From Epithemia pelagica (lineage: Eukaryota; Bacillariophyta; Bacillariophyceae; Surirellales; Surirellaceae), in the NCBI GenBank assembly GCA_946965045.2, contig OX337240.1, positions 2,604,001-2,668,000 on the forward strand: 64,000 nt of DNA, written 5' to 3'. The translations under genes were made by a program, and so were the position numbers. Positions 42,866 through 53,205 of this stretch are shown here, one piece after another. How positions within the stretch are numbered: position 1 is the first letter of the stretch; each line of letters starts with the position of its first letter. The notes beneath the pieces were generated by a model. That model did not search any database, was not told the DNA's origin, and saw nothing but the letters and a program-made list of their open reading frames with translations.

Positions 42866-43540
42866 TCATCGACCTGTTTGACCATCAATCATATCTTAAT
42901 AGGTCCATTGGCATTCGACATCCAATGGCTCTTGTTTAGGTTCCGAGTTACAAGAAAAGAGTGTCGAATAAGAATATTAAGTCGTGGTGAGACAATTCTA
43001 TAGAAATTCATTTTAAATATCAAAGAAAATTGTTTGTCGTAATGGTATTGGAATTTTGGTGGATTTAAGGGCGCGAGCCGATCACGAGTGACACGTGTGG
43101 GTCTGTGCGGGCGCAAAATACACGTGCTGGCCTCTGCGATGGGAGTGGATGTGCTCGTAATGGAATGGCGCTTCTGGGAAGAACTTGTGACAACAGTTCC
43201 CGTGGCTGAGGAATGTCCTCGTAGGCACTCCTACCAATCAAGAACAAGGACATGGAGCCATGTTCGCTATCGACTCTACTATGTGAACCTCGACATTAGG
43301 ATGTGTAAATCCATGGTATGTACGAGGACGTGTGCAAGAAGGTTCCACTGCGGCATACAGGTAGACTGAGCTGTCCCAACAGAAGCAAAACACTGTGAAG
43401 AGGTCTGAACTTTTGTGAGTAACGAAGAAAGGGAAGCATCATACGCAACAATTCATGTTGCTGAAAATCGCAAGAATCGTTCCAATATGTGTGCGTCTAT
43501 GATAGGTTGTCTATGATGATATTGTCTACTAGACTAGCCT

Positions 43541-44647
43541 CTATTGTGAGAGAGTAGCGTCGGTCCGTGGTGCTTGTTGTTTACCCAGTGGACTCCATCC
43601 AAACAAGGTCAAACCTGGTTCTCCTTCCTCTGTTTCGGCGATGCTCGTCTCCGAGTCTTCTTCTTCTTCCTCCTCCTCCTCTTCTAGGAAGGAACTCATG
43701 AGTTCGGTCGTCCAAAAACTTGCACGTTCCAAAAATTCCGAAAGGAATTGCGGAGACGATGGCGTCTCGGGTGATTCTGGTGTTTCGTCTTGATTGGATT
43801 TCCCTCGAAACAATTGCGCCATGTACAATTTGCCATCCTTGCCCACGGCCGTTCCCATGCCAAACTCGGTAAACTTTTCCCCCATGATATTCTTAAAGGC
43901 CGATTGTGTGGGACGACTCATGGCTTCGGCATGCATGGCTCGCACACTCGGTCCTCGTTGAATGTTTTCTCCCGCATGGTCACTGCCCACCAATTCCTTG
44001 AGCTGCGCCGTGGTTTGGACCGAATGCATCAACACACCGTTGGAAGCACGGGCCATTTTACGAGCGTGTTCCACACACAAGTTATCCAAATACACACTGC
44101 GATGCAACCGGGCACGGCCTCGAGTCATGCGTTCGTGGTTGATCAAGGTATGAGCACTTTGAAAGCCCAACATTCCTGGAATGAGTCGATGCGTTTCATC
44201 CTCGGTCAATTCTCGTTCCGGTTCGTCTTGTTGTTGGAGAGAGGCATCCACGACACCTTGATACTTGCTCAAATCCCGAATGGAAGCTTGTCGAGGAATG
44301 CCCTGCAACATGTGACGACCACCTTGCGGTCGTGCCGTGTGCAAGGTGTCCTCGGGTTGTTCCTCTTGGTGAGTCCTTTCCTTGCGTTGAAGTATTCTCC
44401 GTGACGATCTCCAGGTTCGTTTGGAAGAAGACCGCGACGTTGCGTTCGCCGTTTCCCGCAACGTCTCTTGCAATTCGGTTCCACTGATAGTTTCCTTGCT
44501 GTGAATCGTTGTGGCCGTGGTTTCGCTGCGACCACTGCCCGTTTTGTTCGTAGTCGTACCAGCATTCGTTCGTCTCTTGTTGGTCGTCAAGCTCCGTTTG
44601 CTGGACCATGTGAGTTTCCATTGTGGCTGTGGTTGTTGAACTGTCAT
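43541..44647 (-). CDS. CAP/SCP-domain protein
   Basis: 368 aa from ATG 44647; the frame is open 66 codons further upstream but that part is unlikely to be coding. Residues about 1-150 are Gln/Thr/Arg-rich and low complexity. The CAP (SCP/PR-1) domain follows at about 163-285, with Ile-Asn-His-Glu-Arg, a His-Ala-Arg-Lys-Met-Ala helix, His-Ala-Gly-Glu-Asn-Ile and a closing Tyr-Met-Ala-Gln-Leu-Phe-Arg-Gly strand. The C-terminal 80 residues are Pro/Ser-rich with a poly-Glu run. I see no signal peptide, unlike most secreted CAP proteins. The domain call is firm; the role is not known. Neighbours are transposons, so no operon-like context. Confidence 0.75.
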   Translation of the reverse strand: MTVQQPQPQWKLTWSSKRSLTTNKRRTNAGTTTNKTGSGRSETTATTIHSKETISGTELQETLRETANATSRSSSKRTWRSSRRILQRKERTHQEEQPEDTLHTARPQGGRHMLQGIPRQASIRDLSKYQGVVDASLQQQDEPERELTEDETHRLIPGMLGFQSAHTLINHERMTRGRARLHRSVYLDNLCVEHARKMARASNGVLMHSVQTTAQLKELVGSDHAGENIQRGPSVRAMHAEAMSRPTQSAFKNIMGEKFTEFGMGTAVGKDGKLYMAQLFRGKSNQDETPESPETPSSPQFLSEFLERASFWTTELMSSFLEEEEEEEEEDSETSIAETEEGEPGLTLFGWSPLGKQQAPRTDATLSQ

Positions 44648-45687
44648 GATGATGATAATCAATTGGAAAATTTGGGAAAGGAAGAGTTGTGAGAAATTAA
44701 AATGGATCGAATGCTTGTTTTGTTTTTTTGGAATTCCGCGATTTGCGATTCGTGCCGTGGTGGATGTGCGTAATGAACACGAGGGAAATCGATCTTCGCA
44801 CTTCCTTGTACTGCAACGAATGATTGTTTGTGACCCGTCTCGCATCCATAGTCCAAAGCTTGCAACTTTTGCAACTTCTCCGCGTGCACCTCACCGTACG
44901 CTTGGCGAACCAAAAAGGTGCGGAGTCTTGTTGTGTGCGCGACGGAGTCGCCTCGTCTCCTACAATCGGGCGTGCACGGGTCATTTGGGACGTGACAATG
45001 CTAGCAGCAGCCGCCCTCCTGCGAACGTTTGGAAGTGACATGAGTCCAGTGACACGACTTATACCGGATCGTGTGCATGTGTCTCCTAAGTATTCGACGA
45101 AACGAGCGCCTCGCACAATGGAAGGCTCTAAGTATTTGAAACGTTGAGGATGTCCCTGTTCTTACTTAAGAAACGGTCGATAACGGCCTCAAAATTCACA
45201 CAGGCACTCCGTGTCCAGTCCCGTAGAGCATCCGCGTGGCCGGATTGCCTTCCATTCTCTACAAGCAGAGTTCAAGCCGAATGTCAACGACGTAGCGCTT
45301 AGTAGGAAATCTACGTATTCCACGCCAGCCATCTTATGAATATAGCCCTTCTTATTAGGCCTCTCATGTGAAAAGTGCTTCCGAAACTCGACAATCTCGC
45401 GTTCCCCCAGAAAAACTTCATTTTGTACGAGACTATCGTGCGTGGGGTGCGTCCGATGATCATGTTGTTGTGGATGATGCCAACCGCATACCTTGTTGCC
45501 CCATTGGTGGCGGTCCAACAACACCCTGAGGGAGATGGATGCAGCTCGGCAACATCGTTTGCGGTTGGGATGGCCCTCCACCAAAGTCAACACAGTCGAC
45601 TGTTTTTTCGTAATTTTTGATGAAATTCTAGCGTTCGGAAGAAATCACACATAACACTAAAGATAATAAAATATTTCTTGCAACCAC
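44648..45687. other. Intergenic region, one uncertain frame
   Basis: A 134-codon minus frame (45189-45593) contains Trp-Gly-Asn-Lys ... Gly-Trp-His-His-Pro and Thr-His-Pro-Thr-His-Asp-Ser-Leu-Val, which loosely resembles transposase fragments, but I cannot support a family. Nothing else is recognised. Confidence 0.4.
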
Positions 45688-45689
45688 TA

Positions 45690-46533
45690 GTGTCTTTTCT
45701 ACCCCGGTTTGTCCTCATATGAGGACAGCGCTTGTCCTCATATGAGGACAACCCTACTAAAACCATATCTACGTAGACCACTGTAGCTTTTGTACGAAGC
45801 TATCGACAAAAAATGTAACCCAACCATGGGAATCTGCCATTCTACCAAAAAAATGAACAACTAAAATAGAAAAGTAATAGACCACAATCAACCATTATGT
45901 TCTATGTTTATGTGGCAAGACACTACGTGTGTTGGAAAATGCATCCATCCAGTTTATGTTGGGCAAATCCAACCATTTTGTCGAGGGAGTTCAACTGTCT
46001 TCACATACATTGGCGGATTTGAGTCTCCCACTGCACTTTCCTGGTTCCCTGAAGGTGTCTGTGCTTCCTGTACATGAACTGTTGGGGTGCAGGAGGCTCA
46101 GACGCCGCATTTGACCCTGTATTGGCGTCGAATGCTGTTACGGTCTCAGAATTTTCCTCTGTGGTGATGGAGGCTTGTTTTGGCTGAATTCTCTCAATCT
46201 GATGCCTCAATCAGGCAAAGGACAACTGGTCATCATCACTAGGGATAATAACACTCATCAGGTTGATTGTCTTCTGTTTTATCCCCTCCAAACACTCAGG
46301 TTAGAAAATCACCATCGCTCCAACATGGATGAATTCTGTTTTTGATACTGTGTCGTCACTACTCATCAGAATTAAAGCATGAGAATATCATGGGGTATGT
46401 TTTCAAGTATGGAGATTACGAATCTGAACTTTAAAACCACTTAGGAGTACATGATTGATTTGATATTCTTCTTTTGAAAGTGTACTCATATGAGGATTTT
46501 GTCCTCATATGAGTACAGGGGTAGAATAGACAC
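45690..46533. mobile_element. Tc1/mariner-like MITE with palindromic end motifs
   Basis: Inverted ends GTGTCTTTTCTACCCC (45690) and GGGGTAGAATAGACAC (ending 46533) are flanked by TA on both sides (45688-45689, 46534-45535 in the same orientation, i.e. 46534-46535). Just inside each end are copies of a palindrome centred on CTCATATGAG: two exact 18-mers TGTCCTCATATGAGGACA at the left, two variant copies at the right. No transposase is encoded. TA duplication fits Tc1/mariner; the assignment rests on that alone. Confidence 0.7.
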
Positions 46534-46535
46534 TA

Positions 46536-47149
46536 GGACGTCGCGTATCGGACACTAGAAACGCGAAACGCTATCGAGGATTACTCCTCTTTTACAAATT
46601 GTACAGGGGCCTACGTCGTTGATGTAAACTCTGGACTCAGCTTGTATGTCTCCGCGAGGGTGTAGTTCCGTGGAAGCTGCGGAGTCCGCACGCCAGCCCC
46701 ACTGGTCATTCGGAAGATATCGACTACCCTGTCTACCCGAATGTATGGAGACACATGCATGGCTCTCGGATCTCGGGGATTTGTATCTCGGATGTGTCAA
46801 TAGTCAACAAAAGGTATCACCAAGTCATCTTACCTACCTAGACGATGATAGACGCAACAAATAATGAACCAAACCATGTGGTAGTACACGCTGCAGATTG
46901 TCGATCCAGAAATACTTTCCAACAGCTACGTGTCCATTGGCTACCTAGTTTGGAACCACTCCCTACTCCAGATGAAGCTGCTCCAGTGCGGCCGTCCTAT
47001 AATGCAAACTGGAAGATCTCCAACATTGTTGTTTCTTCTGGATCCATGTCGATTGTATTTTTTTAGGAGTAGTATCCAATAGAGAGAGAACCATCACAAT
47101 ATATGTAGAGAGCTCTATTCTCTTGCTGCTACTCGGTCGACTCCATTGG
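46536..47149. other. Intergenic region, no gene seen
   Basis: Only short frames without recognisable features. The last six bases (CATTGG, 47144-47149) are the left target duplication of the copia element that follows. Confidence 0.55.
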
Positions 47150-47386
47150 TGTTGTTTTAACCGTGGTCACTGCCGATTAAAAGGGCCAACTAGTTTCGTA
47201 AAAAGGGGATTGAGTAAATTATAGGTATGGTCATGTTACGCTATGGGTGCAAATGGTGCTGACGTATGAGGGTCGTCAGTGAATAGTGTCCAGTGGTGAC
47301 GTGGGTCATGGGGGAAACCCTTACGCACGGGAGATGTCCCCCCCCTGGTTCCGAATGCGCCAGGCGGCAACGGGGATCTTCCAACA
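47150..47386 (-). repeat. 3' LTR of copia copy 2
   Basis: 237 bp in minus orientation; begins (minus) TGTTGGAAGATC and ends GTTAAAACAACA. The adjoining CTCCCTCTCACTTTTC on plus is the inverse of the polypurine tract. Confidence 0.9.
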
Positions 47387-47428
47387 CTCCCTCTCACTTT
47401 TCAATTTACACCCATTTTGTGACACTCG

Positions 47429-50400
47429 TTACCATCCGAGTACTCGTTTGCGCAGTCGTTCCAATGTGTCTTGCGGCAATGGTTTGGTGAGATAGTCGGC
47501 GAGCTGGTCCTCAGTTGCCACTTTATGAATCGTTACGCTGCCATCCTCCACGTATGTTCGGAAGTGATGGAGCTTAACGTTCAGGTGTTTAGTCCTTGGG
47601 CGAAATTTGTAGACCTTGGCCATCTCGAGCGCCCCACTGTTGTCCTCGAACACTTTACAGTGGACCTCTGCTTGCGTTTGTTGTATTTGGATGCCTTGTT
47701 GTTGCATCTCCTCCAGCAAGCGCATTATTGGTATGGCTGCTCGGAGCGCGTACGACAGCCCAGTGTACTCACTTTCCGTTGAACTGAGGGCGATCTCCGT
47801 TTGAATTTGTGATTTCCAGATTACTGGGCAACCCATATAACGGATGATGTACCCATGTCGCGACCTTGCCGTATCACGGTCTGTCGTTGCGTCCTCGCGC
47901 TTCCAGTTGCCTGCGAAGTCAGCGTCCACCCATACTTCCAAACCTGCCTCCTTGTCTGGACGGAACGACATTCCTTTGTCTCGTGTCGCGTATAGGTACC
48001 GTCCAATCCATCGGACTGCATCTCCATGTGGCTTCCGAGGGTTGGAGGCAAAGCGTGCGCATTGATGTGTGGCGTACGCTATGTCGCTCCTTGACCCTGC
48101 TTCGATGTAATTCAACATTCCGACGATGGATCGATAATTAAAATTATTGTCGAAGGGTGGTTTCTCCAGGTGGCGATGGAGTATCTTGGACGGTGCTGCG
48201 GGCGTATTCTTTGGGACTGTGTCGGATCCCAGGCGCAATCCTTTCAGTACCTTGTCGATAAGGTGCGGTTGGGAGAACGTTATTTCTCCGTTGTCGCTTT
48301 TGTGGATATTTACGCCAAGGAAATCCTTGATGTTTCCTTCCACTGTAATATTGAGCTTTGCTGCTCGGATATCGTTGATTGCTTTGTCAATCTCTGCCTG
48401 ATCAGGACCCACGATGATACTATCGTCGGTGTATAGGACGTAGATCACTTGGCCCCTGTAGAATACACACTCGTCCACGGCCGACTTGGTGAACCCAACC
48501 TGCTCCACCAACCGCCTTGACAGGTGTTGGTACCATACCCTACCGGCTTGTTTTTGCCCGTAGAGGTTGGCATGGAGCTTGAGGACATAATCTCTTTTGG
48601 ACTTTCCTTTGTCCAGATCATACCCCACTGGTATCTCCATATAGACTTCCCTCTCGACCGGTGCCTGTGGGTATGCCAGGACGTAGTCAATTTGTTGTGT
48701 GTGCCAATTGAAGGCTGATACCAGAGCTAGGACCAGTCTGATGGATGCCCACGATGCAACTGGGGCATATGTCTGGTCGTAGTCTATGCCCTTTTTCATC
48801 TTGGATCCATCGAAATTTAGTCTTGCCTTGTGTGTTTTGATCTCGCGTGTCATGATGTCCCTTTTTCTGCGCATTTGCCATACTGCCTTGAAGATGCGTT
48901 GGCCTGCTGGGACTGAATTGCGGCGCACGATAGATAGATTTCCATCTTCCATCTTTCGCTCCATTTCTTTCTGCATGCCCTTTATAAACTCCGCCCTGTC
49001 CGGCTCTTTCATAGCCTCATGATGATACATTGTATCCGGGTCGGAGACTGCCGCTTTGTACGCTAGGAGTGGGTCCTCCCCCTCCATATCGTCTTGCGGC
49101 GTGAGGGTGGAGAGAGCAAATAGTTCCCCCGGTATTGTCGCGTCATCCTCTACCTCTGCGGACATTACTTCAATGAGGCGTTGCGTCGGTTTACGCAGTC
49201 GTCCCGATCTAGTCCGCGTTTGGTTGGTTGTTGTTGTTTGCGGGGGTTGCCGCTCCCTCTGGCCGTGTGCTCCCTCTGAGTCCACTGGAGGCATTCGTTC
49301 CATGGTTCGTCCAGTCCGTGTTGTTTGTGGTGGCGTCCCACCTGGTGGTCCTGTGGTTGGACTTTGGTTGGGTGCCTCATCCGGCCATGTATTGTTTGGC
49401 AATTGTTGTTGCCCTTCTTCCGGTGGAGTGCCAGTTGGAGTGTGTTGTGGGGCTCCCTCTTGCCCCTTGTGCCTCCTCCGTCGTTTTCCGTTCTGGCTCC
49501 TCTGCGGTTGTCCGGTTCGTTTGGCGTCAGCGAAGAATGTACTGACTTGCCACGTTGCCGTCAGTTGCTCCTGTTGGAGGGTATGGAAACTGCGATCGAA
49601 TCGTACGTGGAATTGTGGACTTACATGCCCAGTGTGTCGGTTGAGGACCAGTGCCACATTCCTGTTGTGGATTGGCGACTGGCCCAAGTAAATTCCCACG
49701 CGTGCTCGATTTTCCCACTTATTGTGTGGTTTGTTCCCTTGCAATCGTTCATCCAGCACGTACACTGGGCATCCAAAGGGCCTCCAGTGCTTTTTGTTCG
49801 TGTTAATGGCTGTTTGAGAGAACAGTTGGATTGGCGATTGCTTCGTTTCGTGTTGCATATTGGGGGCCGCGTTAATGCAGTCGTTTGCATGGCGCACGGC
49901 GTAAGGCCACAAATTGGCAGTGATTGCCTGTGGCCATCGCTTGTTCGCGTGCAAAAGCATTGTGCGCGCCATCCCTTGCAACTCTCTTATTCTGCGCTCC
50001 GCCTTTCCATTTGAATGGTGGGCGCCAACGGCTGCGAACGTGAGGTCTTGTCCTTGGTCATGGCAAGCCTTCACCCACCCGTGCGCTTTAAAAATACCGT
50101 TGTCGGCGTGGTAGGCACGCACTGACACTCCTCTGTTAATGGCATAGCGCTCGAAAGCTCTCTTGCCTTGCAGTGTCTCTTCAACGGTTGAAGTCTTCTG
50201 TAGGAAAACGAAGCCCAGTGACGTCGCTTGGTCCACATACACGGTAGCGTATCTGTAGCGCTGTTTCGTGATGAACCCTGTCATCTGGGCCACGACTCCT
50301 GGAGTGGGCGATACTAACTGGTCAACCGACACAACCATGCCTGGTTTGCTTGGAGGTGTCTTGTTCGACCAGTCTTTCGACGACCTTGTGCGCCATGCTC

Positions 50401-51661
50401 GCTTCGTTGCTTTGGCGAAATTGCATGCCGAGCACACTGGGACGTGACAATTCGCCAGTCGCTTCGGCAGTATTCCGTCTCTTGCCATTTGTTGTAGTTT
50501 AGCGAATGGCAGGTGCCCAAAGTCGTAGTGGTACCTGAGCAACTCTGCTTCCGCCGTTGGCCGTTCTTCCTCCTCGTGTGGGATGATGTCTGGCGGTGGA
50601 ATTTCGTCGGTGGCGGTCTTTCCATCCAGATCGAAGTCAAACTTGCGAGGCTCTGCTTCGTCCGTTTGTTGGGTTGCTGCGTCCGGCGTTGCCTTTACCG
50701 TCGGTTTTGGTATGGCCTGGTGCCATTGTTGGGCTTGGATCGGGTAGGTTGTTTCGTCGTCCTCTCCCTCGTCATCGGATATCACCATCGACGGCATGGC
50801 TTGATGTTGTAATAATGGGTCTTTGTCGTAGTCGCGGTCGCGCTCAGTCCCACATTCTTTACAGTAGGCATGGTACTGTTTGTACCCACTCGCGAGATGG
50901 AACGTAGCCACATTATTGCCGTGTGTATCTATTTGGATCGTCCTTCGTGACTGACGGTCGTTCCAGAATAGTACTACTTCTGTGCCTGTGGTCATTTCTC
51001 CCGCCCCTCCGCGCTTTTCACTACTTTTCCGAGTCTGCGCCCAGTGTTGCGGGCTCAGTAGTCGGACCCTACCTTCTGGGACATAGTACGAGTTGGGAAT
51101 CACCATCGTATGGATCTTTCCTTGGTCATCCTCCCAGTCCCAGTGAATGGTGCCCGTCCACACTTCATAAGTTTTCGCACCTCCGAAACCTTTGATTGCT
51201 TTGTTGCACTGCTTCAAGGCTCCAGGTATGTCGCTTCGAACGTGGGTGATACAACCCGAACACCTGTTGTCGATGCCAATCATCGTTGAGTCCGAGTCGA
51301 ATGGATGGCAGTTGGTTGCCGCGGCGCATCTGGCTGCCATGGCCATGATTGCGGCGCTGCATATCATCTTTCGCGCCCTTCTTCTTCGCCATGGTCTCAC
51401 TTTCTTCCTTTGTTTCGTGTCTAGGAATTTCGTGTCTGCCCAGTTTGCCATGCTTTCGACTGTCTCATTGATCATCGTGATGGCGTGGTGCATCCAATCC
51501 TTCTTGTTCGTCGTCGACTCGAGTTCCTCCCCCTGGTGGAGAACGACTATGATGAGCTTTATCGCTGCTTCTATCATGGTTGTCGTTCGTTTCAGGAATT
51601 GGACAAGGTTCCATACCCACAGGTAAGTGATTATTTCTTCGAGGGAGAGAGTGGTGTACAT
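47429..51661 (-). CDS. Pol polyprotein of copia copy 2, intact
   Basis: 1410 aa from ATG 51661. The N-terminus has a hydrophobic stretch. The protease region carries Ile-Gly-Ile-Asp-Asn-Arg-Cys-Ser in place of the usual Asp-Thr/Ser-Gly. The integrase zinc region (His-Tyr-Asp-Phe-Gly-His ... Cys-x2-Cys), core (Val-Asp-Gln-Leu; Ala-Asp-Asn-Gly; Glu in Lys-Ala-Glu-Arg), reverse transcriptase (Tyr-Thr-Asp-Asp instead of Tyr-Val-Asp-Asp) and RNase H (Val-Asp-Ala-Asp; Ser-Thr-Glu-Ser-Glu; Ala-Asp-Tyr-Leu-Thr-Lys-Pro) are all complete. Upstream, the frame is continuous with gag except for one TGA. It is the reference for the lesions in the 13-kb copy. Confidence 0.93.
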   Translation of the reverse strand: MYTTLSLEEIITYLWVWNLVQFLKRTTTMIEAAIKLIIVVLHQGEELESTTNKKDWMHHAITMINETVESMANWADTKFLDTKQRKKVRPWRRRRARKMICSAAIMAMAARCAAATNCHPFDSDSTMIGIDNRCSGCITHVRSDIPGALKQCNKAIKGFGGAKTYEVWTGTIHWDWEDDQGKIHTMVIPNSYYVPEGRVRLLSPQHWAQTRKSSEKRGGAGEMTTGTEVVLFWNDRQSRRTIQIDTHGNNVATFHLASGYKQYHAYCKECGTERDRDYDKDPLLQHQAMPSMVISDDEGEDDETTYPIQAQQWHQAIPKPTVKATPDAATQQTDEAEPRKFDFDLDGKTATDEIPPPDIIPHEEEERPTAEAELLRYHYDFGHLPFAKLQQMARDGILPKRLANCHVPVCSACNFAKATKRAWRTRSSKDWSNKTPPSKPGMVVSVDQLVSPTPGVVAQMTGFITKQRYRYATVYVDQATSLGFVFLQKTSTVEETLQGKRAFERYAINRGVSVRAYHADNGIFKAHGWVKACHDQGQDLTFAAVGAHHSNGKAERRIRELQGMARTMLLHANKRWPQAITANLWPYAVRHANDCINAAPNMQHETKQSPIQLFSQTAINTNKKHWRPFGCPVYVLDERLQGNKPHNKWENRARVGIYLGQSPIHNRNVALVLNRHTGHVSPQFHVRFDRSFHTLQQEQLTATWQVSTFFADAKRTGQPQRSQNGKRRRRHKGQEGAPQHTPTGTPPEEGQQQLPNNTWPDEAPNQSPTTGPPGGTPPQTTRTGRTMERMPPVDSEGAHGQRERQPPQTTTTNQTRTRSGRLRKPTQRLIEVMSAEVEDDATIPGELFALSTLTPQDDMEGEDPLLAYKAAVSDPDTMYHHEAMKEPDRAEFIKGMQKEMERKMEDGNLSIVRRNSVPAGQRIFKAVWQMRRKRDIMTREIKTHKARLNFDGSKMKKGIDYDQTYAPVASWASIRLVLALVSAFNWHTQQIDYVLAYPQAPVEREVYMEIPVGYDLDKGKSKRDYVLKLHANLYGQKQAGRVWYQHLSRRLVEQVGFTKSAVDECVFYRGQVIYVLYTDDSIIVGPDQAEIDKAINDIRAAKLNITVEGNIKDFLGVNIHKSDNGEITFSQPHLIDKVLKGLRLGSDTVPKNTPAAPSKILHRHLEKPPFDNNFNYRSIVGMLNYIEAGSRSDIAYATHQCARFASNPRKPHGDAVRWIGRYLYATRDKGMSFRPDKEAGLEVWVDADFAGNWKREDATTDRDTARSRHGYIIRYMGCPVIWKSQIQTEIALSSTESEYTGLSYALRAAIPIMRLLEEMQQQGIQIQQTQAEVHCKVFEDNSGALEMAKVYKFRPRTKHLNVKLHHFRTYVEDGSVTIHKVATEDQLADYLTKPLPQDTLERLRKRVLGW

Positions 51662-51715
51662 GTACAAGATCAGTGTTACTAACGTTGTTACTGTTTTCCA
51701 CCCTCTCCATAGGAG

Positions 51716-53119
51716 TCACGATTCGTAATCAGAGTCCTCCTGCTCGTCGTCCATGCTCTCGATCAGTGTCTCATGTGCCACTGCCATCTTTAGAGCTTCT
51801 TTCTTCTTCTTTTCTTCTTTTGCGTCCGTTTTCGACGTTTTCGGTGCTGGTTTCGCATACCCTTTGCAATCCGCCGGCTTGTGGGTCCTCCACTTGCCAC
51901 CACATTTGCCGCCTGTGGCTTCATCGCACCAGTACCACTTGGTACCATTCCATGTGCGGTACTTTGTCAGGCTTTCCTGTTTCGGCTTCGTGTGGTCCTT
52001 GAGCCAACCTGGTCGCTCGGGTTTTTGCTTGGTGTTCTCCAGCTTTGCTTTGGTGCCTTTCTTGTGGACTCCATCTTTTCCTTTTGCCTTGTCCGCGTTG
52101 TTCTTACTGGACTGCTTTTTGAGGTGGAGTACCTCGGCCTGGAGGGCTAATACCTCCTTTTGGTGCTGGGTTGGTTGCTCCCATTCGTCGCGCGTCACTT
52201 GTTTCTTGTAGAAGTTGACGGCGCGAACCATCAGTTCGTTTGCGCTCGTGATGACGTTTGAACCGTCTTCATGGCCGTCTTCAATCTTTTGGATATAATC
52301 CTGAAAACGGTCGTCCTTGACGGCTTTGTAGCCTTTAAACAAGTTAACGATTAGGTCTAGTGATGTATGTCCTCTGGATGCCAACCCATCAACTTGACTC
52401 TGCACGTAGGCGTTGAATGCGACGATATCGGACCCGTTCGTCTCGATGTAGCGATCGAGGTTCGTTAGGTTCAGTCGCAACGTAGTGACAGTCGCGTTAG
52501 AGTCAAGGTAACTCTCGCGAATCACGACCTTGAAGAGGCATCCTCCTGCATCTTCCCCATTCACCTTGGTCTCATTCGTCCAAATTTGGATACGTTGAAT
52601 ACCGGTTGGTGAGAGTGAGTTCATGATTAAGTCATGAAGCATCTTGGAGTTCTGCGAGTTCCTGGTGTTCTGTCCGATGAATGTCGTTTCGTAGGCCTTG
52701 ATTTCCTCCAACGTCAAGCGTCCATAATCCGTGATCATGTTGACAGCTGGCGGTGCGACTCCGCCTGGAGGTGCCGGAACTGTTACCATGCAGTTGGCTC
52801 CGTTCTCGAGCATTCCGAGGTCGCGAGCCCGCGTATGGAGTAGGTTCACGAATAGTTGGAACCTGCCTGGCTCTACATCAAACTTCTCGTCGGTCGAGAA
52901 TAAGGATCTCGTTGCCTGTTCGTAGTACTTCCTGCCTTCTTTCGTGCTAAAATCCAGGGTGTTTGCAATCCCAGCTCGCAAGGGAGTACGGAGGAATGGT
53001 CCTGCAGCTGGTGCTCCTGGTCCGGCAGCTGCTTGCGCTATTGCGTTCTGGATCGCAACGGATGCATTGTTCAAGGCTTGAACGAGTGCTTGGGCGTCTG
53101 CTCCAGCCGCGTCTCCCAT
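51716..53119 (-). CDS. Gag-like protein of copia copy 2
   Basis: 467 aa from ATG 53119. Layout is the same as the 13563-14957 Gag: Ala-rich start, capsid-like middle, Lys-rich C-terminus with the Cys/Trp block. It ends in TGA followed by CTCCTA, and the pol frame continues in phase after that single stop. Confidence 0.85.
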   Translation of the reverse strand: MGDAAGADAQALVQALNNASVAIQNAIAQAAAGPGAPAAGPFLRTPLRAGIANTLDFSTKEGRKYYEQATRSLFSTDEKFDVEPGRFQLFVNLLHTRARDLGMLENGANCMVTVPAPPGGVAPPAVNMITDYGRLTLEEIKAYETTFIGQNTRNSQNSKMLHDLIMNSLSPTGIQRIQIWTNETKVNGEDAGGCLFKVVIRESYLDSNATVTTLRLNLTNLDRYIETNGSDIVAFNAYVQSQVDGLASRGHTSLDLIVNLFKGYKAVKDDRFQDYIQKIEDGHEDGSNVITSANELMVRAVNFYKKQVTRDEWEQPTQHQKEVLALQAEVLHLKKQSSKNNADKAKGKDGVHKKGTKAKLENTKQKPERPGWLKDHTKPKQESLTKYRTWNGTKWYWCDEATGGKCGGKWRTHKPADCKGYAKPAPKTSKTDAKEEKKKKEALKMAVAHETLIESMDDEQEDSDYES

Positions 53120-53205
53120 GTTCACTTGCTCTCCTGAAAGTAGTTCACGGCACAAATCGGTGAGTTTTTCTTATGAAAGGTCACAGTTATCGCGCAGAGG
53201 AAGCG

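Larger units (their letters stand above)
36871..43162. mobile_element. Unclassified TIR DNA transposon, copy 1 (6.3 kb)
   Basis: A 22-bp perfect inverted repeat starting CATTACGAGCACATCC at 36871 is mirrored at 43141-43162. Inside are ORF-A on plus (37667-41067) and ORF-B on minus (41111-42865), convergent with about 43 bp between their stops. The same end motif and the same convergent pair occur at 59087-62922. I found no clear target-site duplication next to the CATTACG ends, so the exact limits may be a few bases further out. No match to a named superfamily was recognised. Confidence 0.75.

Noticed and set aside
36871-43162. Assignment of the new element to CACTA on the basis of a CATTA start
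   Set aside because: The end is CATTA and not CACTA, no 3-bp duplication is seen, and neither ORF shows recognisable CACTA transposase motifs.
45189-45593. 134-codon frame as a transposase fragment
   Set aside because: A few residues recall transposase tails, but no catalytic motif or family match could be supported.
49056-49691. 211-codon and neighbouring plus-strand frames across 47.5-53.2 kb
   Set aside because: All are antisense shadows of the intact copia pol and gag on minus.
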